The notes beneath the pieces are model-generated. The model was not told the origin of the DNA. It worked only from the letters and a program-made list of their open reading frames with translations, and ran no database searches. Shown here one piece after another: positions 1 through 12,898 of a DNA stretch of 64,000 nucleotides. Source of the DNA: Avena insularis (lineage: Eukaryota; Streptophyta; Magnoliopsida; Poales; Poaceae); the NCBI GenBank assembly GCA_023614405.1, contig CM042697.1, forward strand, positions 466,284,744 through 466,348,743. The letters run 5' to 3'. The stretch's first letter is position 1. The number at the start of each line of letters is the position of its first letter. A program made the translations under genes and the position numbers.

Positions 1-3000
1 AGAAAGTGTAGATCAGAGGTTCAAAACTAGGTCGTTACGAATATATTCTGATTGGTATGTTTTTCAGCTAAATGGCACTACTATGAACTACGATTTATAA
101 TCCATAGAAAGTGTAGATCAGACATTTATATCTTTCAAGAACAACACTTGTTGAGTCATCTCCTTTCTGCTTCATGTCCATTTTGCTTTATGTGTCTAGA
201 ATCATCTTTTGTATTGCTAAGTGTTAAGAGAAAAGTAGCTTCACTAGTTGTCTACTTTTTTCTTTCAAAAAGGTCTAATCGTCCACTAAAAGATAATTCC
301 ACCATATGAAGAACAACATGATCCAGAAGGTCCTCCTCATGGCATCCTCCAAATTTAGTGTGACGCACTTCGTGTGGTACAATAGATTCATCCAATTGTC
401 TTTTGGCATAACATCATATGCCACAATGGAATCAATTGTATGATTTGGCTTCCATTGAAAGCTTAGGAGGCATCATACGATTCGTACGTACCTCCTCAAG
501 GACATGTGACCCCATGGGTATCGGCCTAGTGCCCAAATCGAGGTGTGAATGCTATGGACCGTTCACTAGGAATGTCGTAGATGTGCACTCGAACTTCAGT
601 GATGCAATCAAACTGGTGCATGCGCCTCTAGCAATGTTGTGATGCTCTTCAAAGATCATTGTAACAATGGGTTCATTGGATGCATGACAATCGCCATCAT
701 TACAAATGAACCCGGATTTCTAGAGTATGTCTTTCACATGCAGGAAATCAGCCTCATCCTTATCAATGAAATAAATGTCCACATATTATGCATCGTGCTA
801 ATCGGCCAATCCATGTATAAATTGATATTTGGAGTTCAAACTATTGACACATGAGGGTTGTGTCGGCTTGACCAGCCACTCTTCATCCTCCATGGCACTA
901 GCACCTAGTATTTGTAGTGTCCCGACCATGCATTATTCATCCTTATTATAGGTACTCCCACAATAAGTCTTGTTGATTTAATACAACTTTGTACTAAGTC
1001 AATGACACTTATTATGGATCGGACAGAGTAGCTTCTTTGAAATTGGTAGGACATTCTCCTCACTCTTGCGATATCTTGACCAGCCACTCATCATACTCAA
1101 GTTGCATTTTCTCTAAATGTTAATTTTGTTTCTGAATGTGTCAAGAACATAAGTCTGTCACAATAATTTTCAAAAGAAAGGTGAAATGAATAGTGATGCA
1201 CGGATACTATATTTTATTGAAAAAATTGTGTGTAGGCTTTAATTTTTTGGCATGATATGGAAAAATATATCATAACAGCTAGTGTGTTTTGTAGTTCCAA
1301 CTCTAGCTTGTATGATGTCAGATATTTAAATGGTAGAATACACCAAGGAATACTTCCACTTGCTTTGATACGGTTTTTATAGAAAGGTTTAAGTTCCATT
1401 ATACTTATACTTGTAACAAAATGCTTAGTAAAACTATATTATGATCTTGTAACAAAGACATGTCAATAAGGTAAACTATTGATAAAGTGATGGGAGAAAA
1501 CTGAAAAATAAGAAGATAAACTAGGAATTCAAAGGATGTTGTGGAAATCCTCTTCTAATAATCCTACGAAAGCACATCCCAGATATTATCGGAAATGATA
1601 GTAACTATTTTATATAAACCTTTCCGTGGAGGCATACTTCCATCATTTTGGTCATTATAAATATCTACCATCTTTCTATAGTATCTTTAGGATGATGATT
1701 TTCTTATTTAGGGATACTTAAAAAACCATCTCAACATGAAGAAATGTGATAAGATTCTGTATCATAATTCTTGGGGCATGGACATAGCACATGAATCCAA
1801 AACCTTAGTTAGAGCATATGTGTGAGGTAAATATAGCTGCATCTCCGAAGGAGAATTTATTAATTTCATGTGCATCTGATCCGGTACTTATCATTTAAGC
1901 TTGCACAACCTTTTTTATTGTAGTAATTGGTGTTTCTGAACATATATTTGATTCCCTAGAGTGTTGAGTTCTTCCCTACTGATTCCATGATAGAATATGG
2001 TCTATGTATTTGTCCCCCTTAGGACAAACCACATCGCATTGGTCCATATTTTGGCCATAGGGCATGGAAAACTCCATCCTCCGTGATCCTAGCAAGTTCT
2101 TTCTTGTTCTCCTTTATAACATCTATGATATTCTCACATATAGCTTTAAAATGATTTGAACTAGTTCCTGCTTTAATTAGGCTTCTCCATTCACTAAGAC
2201 ATAAGTGAGTCCTAACCACGAGTAGGCATCCTTGTATTAATGCCATTTTAACTTCTTGGCTATCTTTAGTCCTTGATAGTGATCTTTAAAATTGTCCTTT
2301 TGATTTTCTTTATATTTCTATGATCAAACTTAAGGTTACACTTCCGTAATGATCCTCCTAATCCTAGGAATGATCCTAATTTTCTCATGCAATAGAACCA
2401 CACCACTTAATGAAGCTTGTTGCCCTTGCTATTTGGGTGATAATGACAATGAAGGACCGTGAAGAATTTTAATATAGTTCCATGTGTGCATTGAATAATT
2501 TAAGGGAAAAAACTCATGTGACTGATATGACTTTTATGCTTACATGTGACCTCATTTTCACTAGTAATGTTCTCGTGTAGAGTATTATATGGTGCTTTGG
2601 CATCAAAGTTATGCTTCCAACTAATGCTACCACAAGCCTAGAATGACTCCTAAGAAATATGACCTCAGGAGCTCACATGTGATGAACATGGTGCTCCGTG
2701 ACAAGAGCCCACCCCGTTGGGGCTTGATTTGTTCATCCTTTGATACTTGGAAGTCAAATCATACGAAACCACATAGTCAAATCATTTTGAACCATGGATC
2801 AAGCTATAGCATGTAAATTATGATGATTTCAAGCTAGCACGTCATATGGAATGCATGTCATTCTTATTTTGATATTTCATCTATGTTTTGTTCATGAACA
2901 TGATCATCTTTACACATAAATATGTTGCCATTTGTCATTGGGGAAACATTGTTCATTCTAATAATAATGATCACGTTTAGTAAGGAGTTCAATAAATATA

Positions 3001-3104
3001 ATCATAACTAGCCACTAAAAAGGTATGTAGCGATATGTTAATAACAACTAAACTTGAGATAAAACCCAACATTGTGGCTTGTCCTTAATGAATAATGTTG
3101 TAAA
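1..3104. other. AT-rich intergenic DNA, no gene recognised
   Basis: All reading frames here are short and none resembles a protein family I know. A 16 bp string (AGAAAGTGTAGATCAG) occurs at the very start and again at 107-122, so the first 120 bp contain a partial direct repeat. CCAGCCACTC recurs near 878 and 1080. No TIR, LTR end or target duplication was found. The segment is the left host flank of the nested block; its continuation is at 34707, after the second copy of the ACAAG duplication. Confidence 0.5.
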
Positions 3105-4636
3105 ACAAGTGAAAGAACATGTTGGGCCCCCATGTGTGGTTTTGGTAATTAATGACAATCTTTATGGACTAATGTGTGTATTAAGTTATACTTGTAGGAT
3201 TTGTTCATTGGCATCACTTGGAGCATGTGTTGGCTTCAAGGTCGATGAAATGCAAAGAAGATATGTTGGGCATGCTCAATATGCGAGGTCGATGATGAGG
3301 AATTAAGAATGGCGTTCCATCTTGAGAAGGGCAAGACCGTCTACGTCGAGCTCAAGTGGAATGCTCAAGGCAACATGTAACATCCCAAAAATACTAAACT
3401 TGGATCATCAATTTCTAATCATCAAAATTAGGGTTAACAAAAACTTTTCTAAATAAAATTATGAATGCATGCATATGTGTATGCATTGAATTTAAATTCT
3501 TTTAAACCACCTTGTTTGTTTGCTTCATTGCTTGTAAAATGTTTCTTAGGTGAAATAAACATCATCTAAAACATTTCCACACTTTTCCTAAAGACAAGTA
3601 AATTAAAACACATATATTAAATGAATGGTCACTTTGACAAATTTAACTCCCATGCCTACTTTGGCTGTCTCAAACTTTCAAAACCTAACAGAAACTTTTC
3701 TGGATCTTTGCACCCCTTGAATGTACTCATAACAAAGTATCAAGGCCCACTTTGCGATCATCCAGAAACTTTCAAATGCATAGTTTAAATGACAATTCAA
3801 AATTGAATCTTTATCATATGGGAAGATCCCACTTTTTCAAAAACCACTCAAACAAGCTCAACTTTCAAAACCCAAGCATCTGCAGACTCACCAGCACCAA
3901 TCTAGCAAACCCACCAAAAATCATTTCAAAATTTAAAACTTGATTTCATGCGGCCATTTCATCAAACAGGTTGCAGACACAAATCAAACAAACATCAAAC
4001 ACTATTGTGAGCAGTGATTCTTGCCTAACTTGTTCCCTAGTTAGCTCACCCAGCTCGAGAGATCATCTAGGAAGTTTAACTAAGAACTAGCACCTGTGAG
4101 CTTGCCATTGCCATCAATGGTGAACAGTAGCACCCCTTGTCACCCCAAAGGTGGATAGCAGGCTAGAGGAAGAACTAGCCGTGCCAACCTTGTCTGGGAG
4201 ATCACCCATACCTCACCGCCCCCTCTCGACCAGCCCTGCCTCGCAGACAATGCCCAGAACCGCCAGGAACGCCGCGCCCGTGCCGCTGTCGACCATGCCG
4301 AGCGTGCGCCAGAGCACCACCCTCGACCGAAGCCCACAGACCGCGCGCCGCCCTTGCCGCGTGCATACGTGATCATCACTGACCCAGGAGACCGCCAGAC
4401 ATCCCCGTTTGCTGCCCCGTGCCGCACAGCCACCGCCCACCGTCAAAGACGCTGCCTCTGCCGTGCAGAGCATCGCCTATTCCAGACCAAACCTCACCGC
4501 CCCTACTCGCGCATTAAAGCCATAGAGCATCGTCAGGAGACCACCAAGCGATCGCCACCGCCGGCCATGCCTCTAGCAGCCCGTAGCCATGTCGCCACCG
4601 TCGCCTGCCCATCCCGTTCGGTCTCGCCGTCGAGCC

Positions 4637-4644
4637 TATAAAAG
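4637..4644 (+). promoter_or_regulatory. LTR TATA box
   Basis: TATAAAAG sits between a GC-rich upstream block and a short C/T-rich downstream tract, as expected for an LTR promoter at the U3/R border. The 3' LTR has the variant TATATAAG at 30019-30026 in the same context. The transcription start was not determined. Confidence 0.6.
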
Positions 4645-6416
4645 GAGGACTCCCTTGCTCGATTTCTTCACGCCATTCCACTCCTCTCTCACCCAGAACC
4701 ACCTCACCTCAGTCCCGGAGCAAGGCGAGCAGCGCATCGCCGGAATTTCACCGGAGCCCGCCGCCTCTAGAGAAGAAGGGAGCCATCGATTTCGTCCACC
4801 CCAGGAGCTGCCGCGACCACCCCTGAGTTCGCCGTCATCGACTTTGTCGTTCGCCCGCCTCGCCGACCCTCGCCAGCACCCCGGTGAGCCCCCAGCACCC
4901 CTCACTGGCCGCGCTAGGTTTTGTTCTCGCCGGCGTTGTCTCGCGTCGACGATGACTCCCAGCCGTTGGATTAGAACTAGATTGAACGATCCACGTTGCC
5001 CCATACCGCTTCGCCCAGCCCCGTGTCACTGACAAGTGGGGACACCCACTTAAGCAGCCCGCGGGAGCATTGCGCTTAGCAAGCCGACCCGTTAACTTTT
5101 CCCGCGCAAGCCCAGTTATTCAAATTAAACTTTTTCTATTTCAATTCAAACACACTTCTGTACCTAACTTCAAAAATCAACCCAGATCGATTCAGTACAC
5201 AAAATTGAATGAAACCAATTTTGTTGGAAAGGTCTGTGAATGCTGAATCCAAGCCCGTTGGATTCAAGTCATTTGGATCTGTAGATCACCCATGGTAAAA
5301 ATAACAAGGCAGAAGCTTTTCTGCATTCAAACATTTTTCAAATTTAAACCATAATAGATTTTGAGGTGTTTCCAACTCTCAAAAATCACATTTAACCATA
5401 CCTTTCAGAATATATAAAAATATATAGGTTTACTTGCAGATATAATGTTCAAGTAAGAAAAGAATGCTACATAGGCATTTCTAGCCACTTTAATTAATTA
5501 GAATAAAAGGGTAAAACCTTATTAAATTGTGACACCACTTTAAATCACATTCCCATGGACTACAATATGTGGTGATGACATGTGTCAACATGATCCCATG
5601 TTTGGGTTGGAGAATATTAAATCTTAAGTAGTTTTTCAATGAGTAGAAATTACTTTTCTAAAAATAAAAGGAATTAAACCAAGCCTTAACCTTGTAATGT
5701 TAGAGATGATATTAGATCATCTATAGGACCCCTGTGTGTGATGATTGCAAGTAGTTAAGTATTGTTTGGTGATTGTGTACCTCGTATTTATTCATAGACG
5801 CTAGTACCGACCAAGGATACGAGGAGGAAAGAGGATTCTACGAAGAAGAAGCCGAGGAGAACTTCAACCACTGCTCTGCACAAGGCAAGCTAGTAACCTT
5901 GCAAGCTAACACTTGCAATTATGAAAGTTAGATAACCTATGCAATGCACTAAGCATGCTTGGTTAGACATATTTGATGATACCCAATCCTAGTTTTATTT
6001 GCAAGCTTCTTACTTTATTTCTTTATCAAAGCTTACTTAGAGTTTACTTAAGAGTGTGGTAGATATTAGAAAGTTATGTGAAGGTTGCATAAAGAGCATA
6101 AAATTTGGCCTAAGCTAGAAACCTTGATATCATCCTAAGATATAAGGTTGTACTTAGTTGAAACTCCACTAGTTACCACCCCTCATTAGTGCCTACCCCC
6201 ACTTATAGATGCTAGTGCTAAGCATAAAACTTGATCAACTTTAGATGGGTTTATTTGGTGGAAAAATGGTTATGAAAACCTTGGAATGATGGATCATTCT
6301 ATTGAAATGTTTTGGACATGTGTTTCCGAACACTTGATGATTTTGGTGATGAAAATGTTAAGGTATGAGCCTTAGCCCTTGTATAAAACTGATGGTTGTC
6401 TGGATGCGATACCATT

Positions 6417-9400
6417 TGTAACACCCTCAGAATCGGCCCTATGCAAGTTTCAGCGCTTCCCGCCAAACCCGCATAGAAACGATTCAAAGGTGCCCACCAG
6501 GCACTTGCGTGCGGGTGGAAAACGAAGTAATATCATTACACAATAGTCCTCGTGGAACCCACAAAACATATATATACAACAGCGACTCAAAGAGTCAAGA
6601 GTACAGATTTACAGTACAAAGATCCAAATCACCTTGAAAACAATACAGCGCCCGAGTACGGACAAGATGCAAATTGAGCTAAGAGCCCTGAAGAATAACC
6701 AATGGTGTCCATAACCCCCTTGTGCCAAGCGGAAGGGTAACCACCTAACGACGTCGATCTCAAAAACCTGCTTAAACAAAAGGGTGCCGGCAAAGGGCAA
6801 AGGAAAAAGAAGCGGTCGATCGAGGCGAGTGCAGCGAGACTATAATTCGGTCCTCGCCTACATAGGTATGGTGGATCAAGCGGCGGCATGCACTAAACAA
6901 CCTATAGAGACTCGATACAACTAGCGGCTATCGGAGAGGGGTAAGAAAGACCTATTCGGAACCAACCTGATACTACCACCTAACATACCCATCCTGGTGT
7001 TTCCCCCTCGAGACCAAACGAGGAAGTCAACCGAGGAACTCACACAGTTGGCAATTTTTATTTATTCAGTTATCGTTGCAACAATTACTAGTCAGGTATA
7101 AATAGTCATCCTGATATAATAAGCAGTGGGCACTTTTAGTTAACCATTCCATTGTAGTTGCAACACTTACTAGTCAGATACAATTAGCAGGAGATATCCC
7201 AACCCCAGCAGTTGTTGGTACTTTTACTAGCCATTCCGTTGTGGTGAAGCTGATTACTAGTCATATCGGATACAAGTCAATTTATAACAGTAAACTTTAG
7301 TTATAGTTGTCTATGATCGAGAACTGTGCTCCAATTCGTCCATAACCGCGGACACGGCTTCTCGAAAAGATTTAACCCTGCAGGGGTGCACCAAAGTTTC
7401 CACACGCACCTACACCCTTGTTGTCGGATCAGGTAGGTACAAGATCACAAAACATACACCCAACGGTATGTCGACGGGGTTTCGGACACGACGTTTCCCA
7501 GACCCAAAGCAAGCACGGGGGGCCACCCCACTAAGCTACCCGCAACGAAGTCGGCCGGTCTCCGAGACGGACTCAGGGTTTGTGTCAGTGGCGTAAGCGA
7601 TGGGAACCCGAAAGTGTGGCCCAGGCTTGTCGATACAGCGAAAACGTGTCACGGTCCTAAACAGTACAGGTGCTCAACGCACAATCTTAAATAAAGCAGT
7701 AAAACATGGCATAAGTACAGGATAGTAATAAAGCCCCAAACTACTTTGTGGCCCCCAGTACAGTACTTGGAATCAGGTACTAAATCGATGGGGGTGCCCA
7801 CACACCCCACCTGTGGTTAGCGCGCTCGATCTCGGAACACGTGTCAAGAACTCGGGGTCCTACGGGACACCAGTGAGCGGTTAAAAACCAAATATTGTCT
7901 ATTACCCACCGGTGCCTCTGCATTTACCTACTTTGAATGATAGTTATTAAATAGTAATTAAGGCCATGATCATCTCCAACATAAAGCATACGACATTACT
8001 CCAACAACTGTGGTACTTCATGACACGCAACAGCACTTGAGAAAGCGACTACGACGCGCAAGTCCAACTATCTACCAATCAACAGGTAATAGGATGTGTC
8101 CAAGGCAATATAAGGCTGCAAGGGATGTCCCAGGTACGAAAAACTAGAGCATCGCATCACAGATAGCAATAGATCAACAGGGGGAATAAATACTATAAAA
8201 GTAAGATAGGTAGAAAGGGGGAGGTGCTCGCCTGAAAACATTGCCGAAGGTTCATCCGAAGATCGGGGTGAAGCTCACATCAACTCAACGGCCTTATCCG
8301 CGAAGAAGCAAATCACTAGGATAAACACCGGATGCACTATTTAATACTACGACAGAAGATCGGGCATGATGCATGTATGATGTATGACATGGCAACGATG
8401 CGATGCATTTAGGCAATATTAAGCGGAACCGGGGTCCCGACATTTAATTACTAAGTTCATATTGTTTAGATACCCCGCAATTTAAATGTTGTCTTAACAT
8501 GGCAAAAGATAGCACCGGTTCGCTACACAAATTTAAATGGGACCAATATAAGACTAGATTTGCCCGCATATGGATCCCATATTTAATTTAGGTGAATCGT
8601 CGAAACACCCCCAAACACCCACAATATGTATGCAAGCATGATCAATTATATGCAACAAGTATGATATGTCAATTTATAAAATAGAGGCTCGGGAGGGGTC
8701 ACACATTGGTCCGAAGATCTTGGGGGTTCGGGGTTCGGGCGCCGGGATCGGTCTTCAGATCGGGGCATCGGGGTACTCGAGTCCGTGTGGGTGATCTTGT
8801 CGTTCCGTGTAGACGACCTTGACATCGTGGTGGCCGATGGAGAACTTAACGAATGTCGTAAATTCTTCTGGTTCCGTGATGTAGTTCTTACCGGGCTTCT
8901 CGGAATCACTTGGGTTCATCTTCACGTGTCGTTCTTCGAAATAGGAGACGATCTTGGATTCGATGTGGGTTGGGTTCGGTCTCGTCGGGATCGGTCTTCA
9001 GAGTCCGGAAGGAGCACTTGAGTAGCATCGCCTTCGAGGTTCGGGGGAGATCTTGGGGTTCCAACTTGTTCATCGTTGACGGACTTGGTTCGTCGTCGAG
9101 TCCCATGGGTGGCCGATCTTGGTATCAATGGAGGTACCTCTCGTGGCTCGGTCGAACATGTTGAAGACGTGGTACACAGACACGAGCAAGATTGTCGACA
9201 CAATTGCCTTAGGCTTGCACAGAGAGACACACACGGCACCGCAGGAACAACACCGCACGCATCTACAACACATACCAACTATGGCACACAGTGGTGCAAG
9301 CCACTAGGCGCATGCCCACACGAGCACGCACAGGAGGCGTTCCTGGCCGCGGCGAACTGTGCTGTAACCTGTTTGCAGCGAGGCGCCCTAGCGGCGGAAG

Positions 9401-10704
9401 AAGAACCCGCAGGCGGTCGGCGCGCCTGGAGACGCGAGGGTAGCCACGACGCCTGGCCGGAAGGAGGTTGCAGGAGGCGCTTCGGTGAGGCTGCGAGGCC
9501 GTGGCGCTCGGCAGTAGAAAGCGAGAGGTCCCCAGCAGCGAAGAAGACCGGCGCGCCTGCAGCGGCGGCAATGAACCCGAGAAGCGAGGCGAAGCGGTGG
9601 AGGTTGGGGCGAGGAGGCCGGCGCGACGAGATGGCGCCTGGAGGCGAGGTTCTCCTGACGGGGTGAAGGAGATCACCGGCGAGGCCGAACTCGCAGGCAG
9701 CGGCGGCGGGACGCATGCTCGGTGAGAGATCCCCGAGGCGGCAGACGGCGAATGAGGTAGGTCCGGTGACACAGCGGAGGCGGTGGAAGCGGCAGGAGGC
9801 GCTCGCTAGCAGAGGGAGGCGGCGGGGTGAGGCTAGCGGGCGAGGTGGTAGCAGAGATAGAGCGAGGGGAGCGCTGGAGGTTGGGGAAGCGGGGTCCACG
9901 GCCATGGAGGCAGGGAGACGCGACAGGGGAGGCCTGGATGCGCTCCGGCGAGGGCGGGAGTTGCGGGATCGAGGGAGGTGAGGGAGGAGAAGGGTGCGAG
10001 GGCGGGGGCGGTTGGTGGGGAAAGGGGACCAGGGGAGGGGCAGGTGGCGTCGGTGCGGGTGGACCAGGGGGTGGGGACGCGGCCAGGGCGCTGCGGGGGA
10101 GGGAATCGAGGGAGGGAGCGGGAGTTGGGCGCGGTGGGGTGTGCGCCCAGGTGGCGGCGGGGTGGGGGCTGGCGACCTGGTGGGCGGGAAAAAAATAGGA
10201 GGTGGGCCCGTGGGGATAGGTGGCAGGCTAGGAGTGGAGGGAAAAAGAAGGGGATTGGTCAGGGGGATGAGGTGGCGGAATGCGATTGGCCGGGGTGATG
10301 TGGCTGGGGATGGGTAGGAAAAAGGGGTAGGGTATCTGGTAGAAAAGGTTTGGGTGTTTCTGGGGTAGGTAGGTTTTTATCTGGAGGTGGCCGGCTAGGC
10401 TTTCGGGTCTGGCTGGCTGCCTCCCAAAATAATTTAAATACTTTATTTATTAAGAACGAGGCTTTTGTAAATTGTTTTTAGACAAAACAAAATAATTCGG
10501 AGGCCCGGGGTTTTTGATTTGAAATTAAAGACGGAATATTTAGAAAACAAAAATAGGCTTTTCGAAAATAGTTTAGACAAAACACATGCATGATGATGAC
10601 GATGCTCAAATGCAATGTGGCATGATGACATGAGCATGCAGTCATGATGATGCGCAACACAAAAACACAGCAATTTTCTAGTAGTGGTTTTGCAGGATGC
10701 CACA
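6417..10704. mobile_element. 4.29 kb solo LTR inserted in the chromovirus 5' LTR
   Basis: It begins TGTAACACCC, ends GATGCCACA (TGT...ACA inverted ends) and is flanked by the 5 bp duplication CCATT (6412-6416 and 10705-10709). The uninterrupted 3' LTR shows the empty site with a single CCATT near 31785. I see no primer-binding site, polypurine tract or internal copy of either end, so a solo LTR is the best reading. It has a GC-rich block at about 9280-10330 and several TTACTAGTCA motifs around 7088-7270. The open frames in the GC-rich block overlap on both strands and look non-coding. The clade is probably gypsy with long LTRs, but it is unassigned. Confidence 0.85.
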
Positions 10705-11667
10705 CCATTCCAATTTAATCGTACAACCATAATACCCGAAGATTGGGTAGGGCTTGACTGGAAACTTATATCCCTTAGTATTAGTTCCCTCACGGCCAAG
10801 GTCTGAGTTGAGGCTACCTTGTGAAGATTGTCCACCTGTGCAGTACCCAAGATGGCAGTTGGTCATGGTTGGGAGGCCAAACTCACAGGAGAGGTGCTTA
10901 TACTAGGGCGTGTAATGGAAAGGTTAGGATTGATTATTCGCATACTGAGTATGGTGAATTCAGGATTTGTTCCTGACGGATGTATCGAATGTTGTGGTGA
11001 AAGTGTACAATCTCTGCAGAGTGTCAAACTATTCGAATAGCCCTGTCCGCGGTTATGGACAGTTGGAGTGGCCATACTGTTCCCCCGTCAGACTTTTCAA
11101 AATGACTTGTGAAATGAATTGAGACTTTGACTTGACCACAACAGAGTTGTGATATGAGTTACAAGATCCCACCTAGGAGTTATAAAATTGTGACTAGCTT
11201 TGAGACTTAGTAGAGGTAAATCTGGCTTTTGCAAAACAACCCTAGAGCCTAGTGTCCTATTATCCAAAAAACCCTTTACTTGTTAGTATTAGTTTGCGAG
11301 TACTTAAAGAGTACTCATGGCTTTGTCCCTGGCTATTCCCATGGCCAGACTATGAAGAGGAGTACCTGGAAGATGGACCCCAGGAAGGTTACGACAACTA
11401 GGATCATCTCCAATCGTCAGCATTGCCTGTGACCCCGAAGATGGAGCTTCGCCTATGCTACCGTTATTATTACGTATTCCACTGCTTGAAGTTGTATTAA
11501 GAACTGGATCATGAGATCCCTATTTGTGTAAGAACTTATGTATCGTTTGTAATGGATGATGTACTATGGTATCCAATTCTGTTATGTCTCGCAAAAATGG
11601 AAATCCTGGGATTGCGATGTATGGCATAACAGGCATCTAGGATTAAAAAATCTGGGTGTTGACAAGT

Positions 11668-11680
11668 TGGTATCAGAGCC
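11668..11680 (+). other. Primer-binding site (initiator Met tRNA)
   Basis: TGGTATCAGAGCC, the standard complement of the plant initiator Met tRNA 3' end, starts three bases after the 5' LTR end. Confidence 0.93.
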
Positions 11681-11893
11681 ATCCTGACCATAGGAGACCC
11701 TAGTTAGACTGGACGTTTGAACCAAAAACTTAGTTTCAAAACCAAAGAAAATAAATATTTACAAAAACTTATTCTCATTCTTATCTCTTTGATTCTTTCA
11801 TAAAAATTCATGTTCCTCAAAAACTCTTGCAAATACATAAAATTTTGACACACTTAATCACTCTGCTAACTTACTCATCCTCTATTTTTATAG

Positions 11894-12688
11894 ATGGACG
11901 TGAAGTACAGCAAGTTTTACCAACTTGGGAATGGAGGAGACCTTATCTTTGAGAGGGATCTGGATCAGCTTTCGGAACTTCTGGAGCATCCGCACCCCGA
12001 GTTCTTCGGAGCTCAGCTCAATGATCAAGGAGGAGAAGATCTGCAGTGGCTAATTGTTGCAAGTCTCCGAGGAAAGATTGAACCTCCCACTGTGGAGGGA
12101 ATTCAGTTTACCTTGAGGGAAAACAACTGGCTCGATGGACTTGCCAGAGCAATGCAGGAAGCTCTTTCCCGTCTGTGTGGGCAGAGCATCAATCAGATCA
12201 AGGGTACTCGCTTTGAGTTTTTCCCAAGGCGTGATGCAAATGGACAACCACTGGAAGCCCCATACCACCCCGAGCTGAAGACTCAATTGGACCACCTTAG
12301 CTTCATGATGTATGATCGTCAGCAGGAGTTAGACAACTGTCGTGACTACTCCAACCACAAGTCTGCCATCATCAACACGAAGGATCAGACCATCGCCATG
12401 CTAGCAAAGGATCGCAAGTCTCGCCGCCGTCAGCTCGACAAGAAGGAGCGCATTATTGCCCGTCTTCGCCACCGCATCTCATCTTTGGAGGAGACCATCC
12501 ACGAGAGAGACATGCAGTTGGAGGAAAGGGAGAATGCCGGAGAGGATCTTCGTGGAGACCCCTACTCCTATCTCAGCGATGACGATGATTTTCTGGAGGA
12601 TCAGGCCATGGACTTCTTCACCGATGAGGATGATTTCGCCTTCATCGATGATGATGAAGATGATGAAGCCACAGACTCCGAGGAGTAG
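11894..12688 (+). CDS. Extra ORF upstream of gag (ORF0-like), 264 aa, intact
   Basis: This uninterrupted 264-codon frame lies between the primer-binding site and gag, in the sense orientation. I recognise no enzymatic domain. Residues about 1-125 look globular. Residues about 130-215 are rich in charged residues and leucines with heptad-like spacing, so a coiled coil is likely. The last 45 or so residues are extremely acidic, with runs of Asp and Glu. An additional ORF before gag is known in some grass gypsy elements (rice RIRE3 and RIRE8 'orf0'); membership of that group is my inference. It is the only long chromovirus frame without a visible break, while gag-pol has two lost key residues and a frameshift. 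Alternatively it is a captured host fragment. No function is assigned. Confidence 0.7.
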   Translation: MDVKYSKFYQLGNGGDLIFERDLDQLSELLEHPHPEFFGAQLNDQGGEDLQWLIVASLRGKIEPPTVEGIQFTLRENNWLDGLARAMQEALSRLCGQSINQIKGTRFEFFPRRDANGQPLEAPYHPELKTQLDHLSFMMYDRQQELDNCRDYSNHKSAIINTKDQTIAMLAKDRKSRRRQLDKKERIIARLRHRISSLEETIHERDMQLEERENAGEDLRGDPYSYLSDDDDFLEDQAMDFFTDEDDFAFIDDDEDDEATDSEE

Positions 12689-12898
12689 TAGCACTTGAGC
12701 ACTAGCGTAGTGAGTAGTATTCGGTCCCACTGTATCGTAGTTTCCCGAATGGTTCTTAAAACCATCTGTTTTTCTTTGTTGTGGTGTGTGTTGTACTGAG
12801 TGCTATGAATGAATGAAAAGCAAGTTGCTAGAAAAATCTAAGTCAAACTTTAAAAACTTTTCAAAGACCCAAAACTTTAGAAATTTCCCTCTTTTCTC

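Larger units (their letters stand above)
3376..11664 (+). repeat. 5' LTR of the chromovirus, interrupted
   Basis: It matches the 3' LTR at 28789-32727 nearly end to end once the insertion and its duplicated CCATT are removed, leaving about 3996 bp. It begins TGTAACATCC and ends TGTTGACA just before the primer-binding site. A GC-rich block at roughly 4140-5030 gives long overlapping open frames on both strands; the 3' LTR carries related frames with different indels, so they look like composition artefacts, not genes. Confidence 0.92.

Noticed and set aside
4140..5035. Cluster of long overlapping frames on both strands in the chromovirus 5' LTR
   Set aside because: The 3' LTR carries related but frame-shifted versions, composition is GC-rich and no domain is seen.
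8646..10317. Many overlapping frames, some over 200 codons
   Set aside because: They lie in a solo LTR, overlap on both strands and are Arg/Gly-rich from composition.
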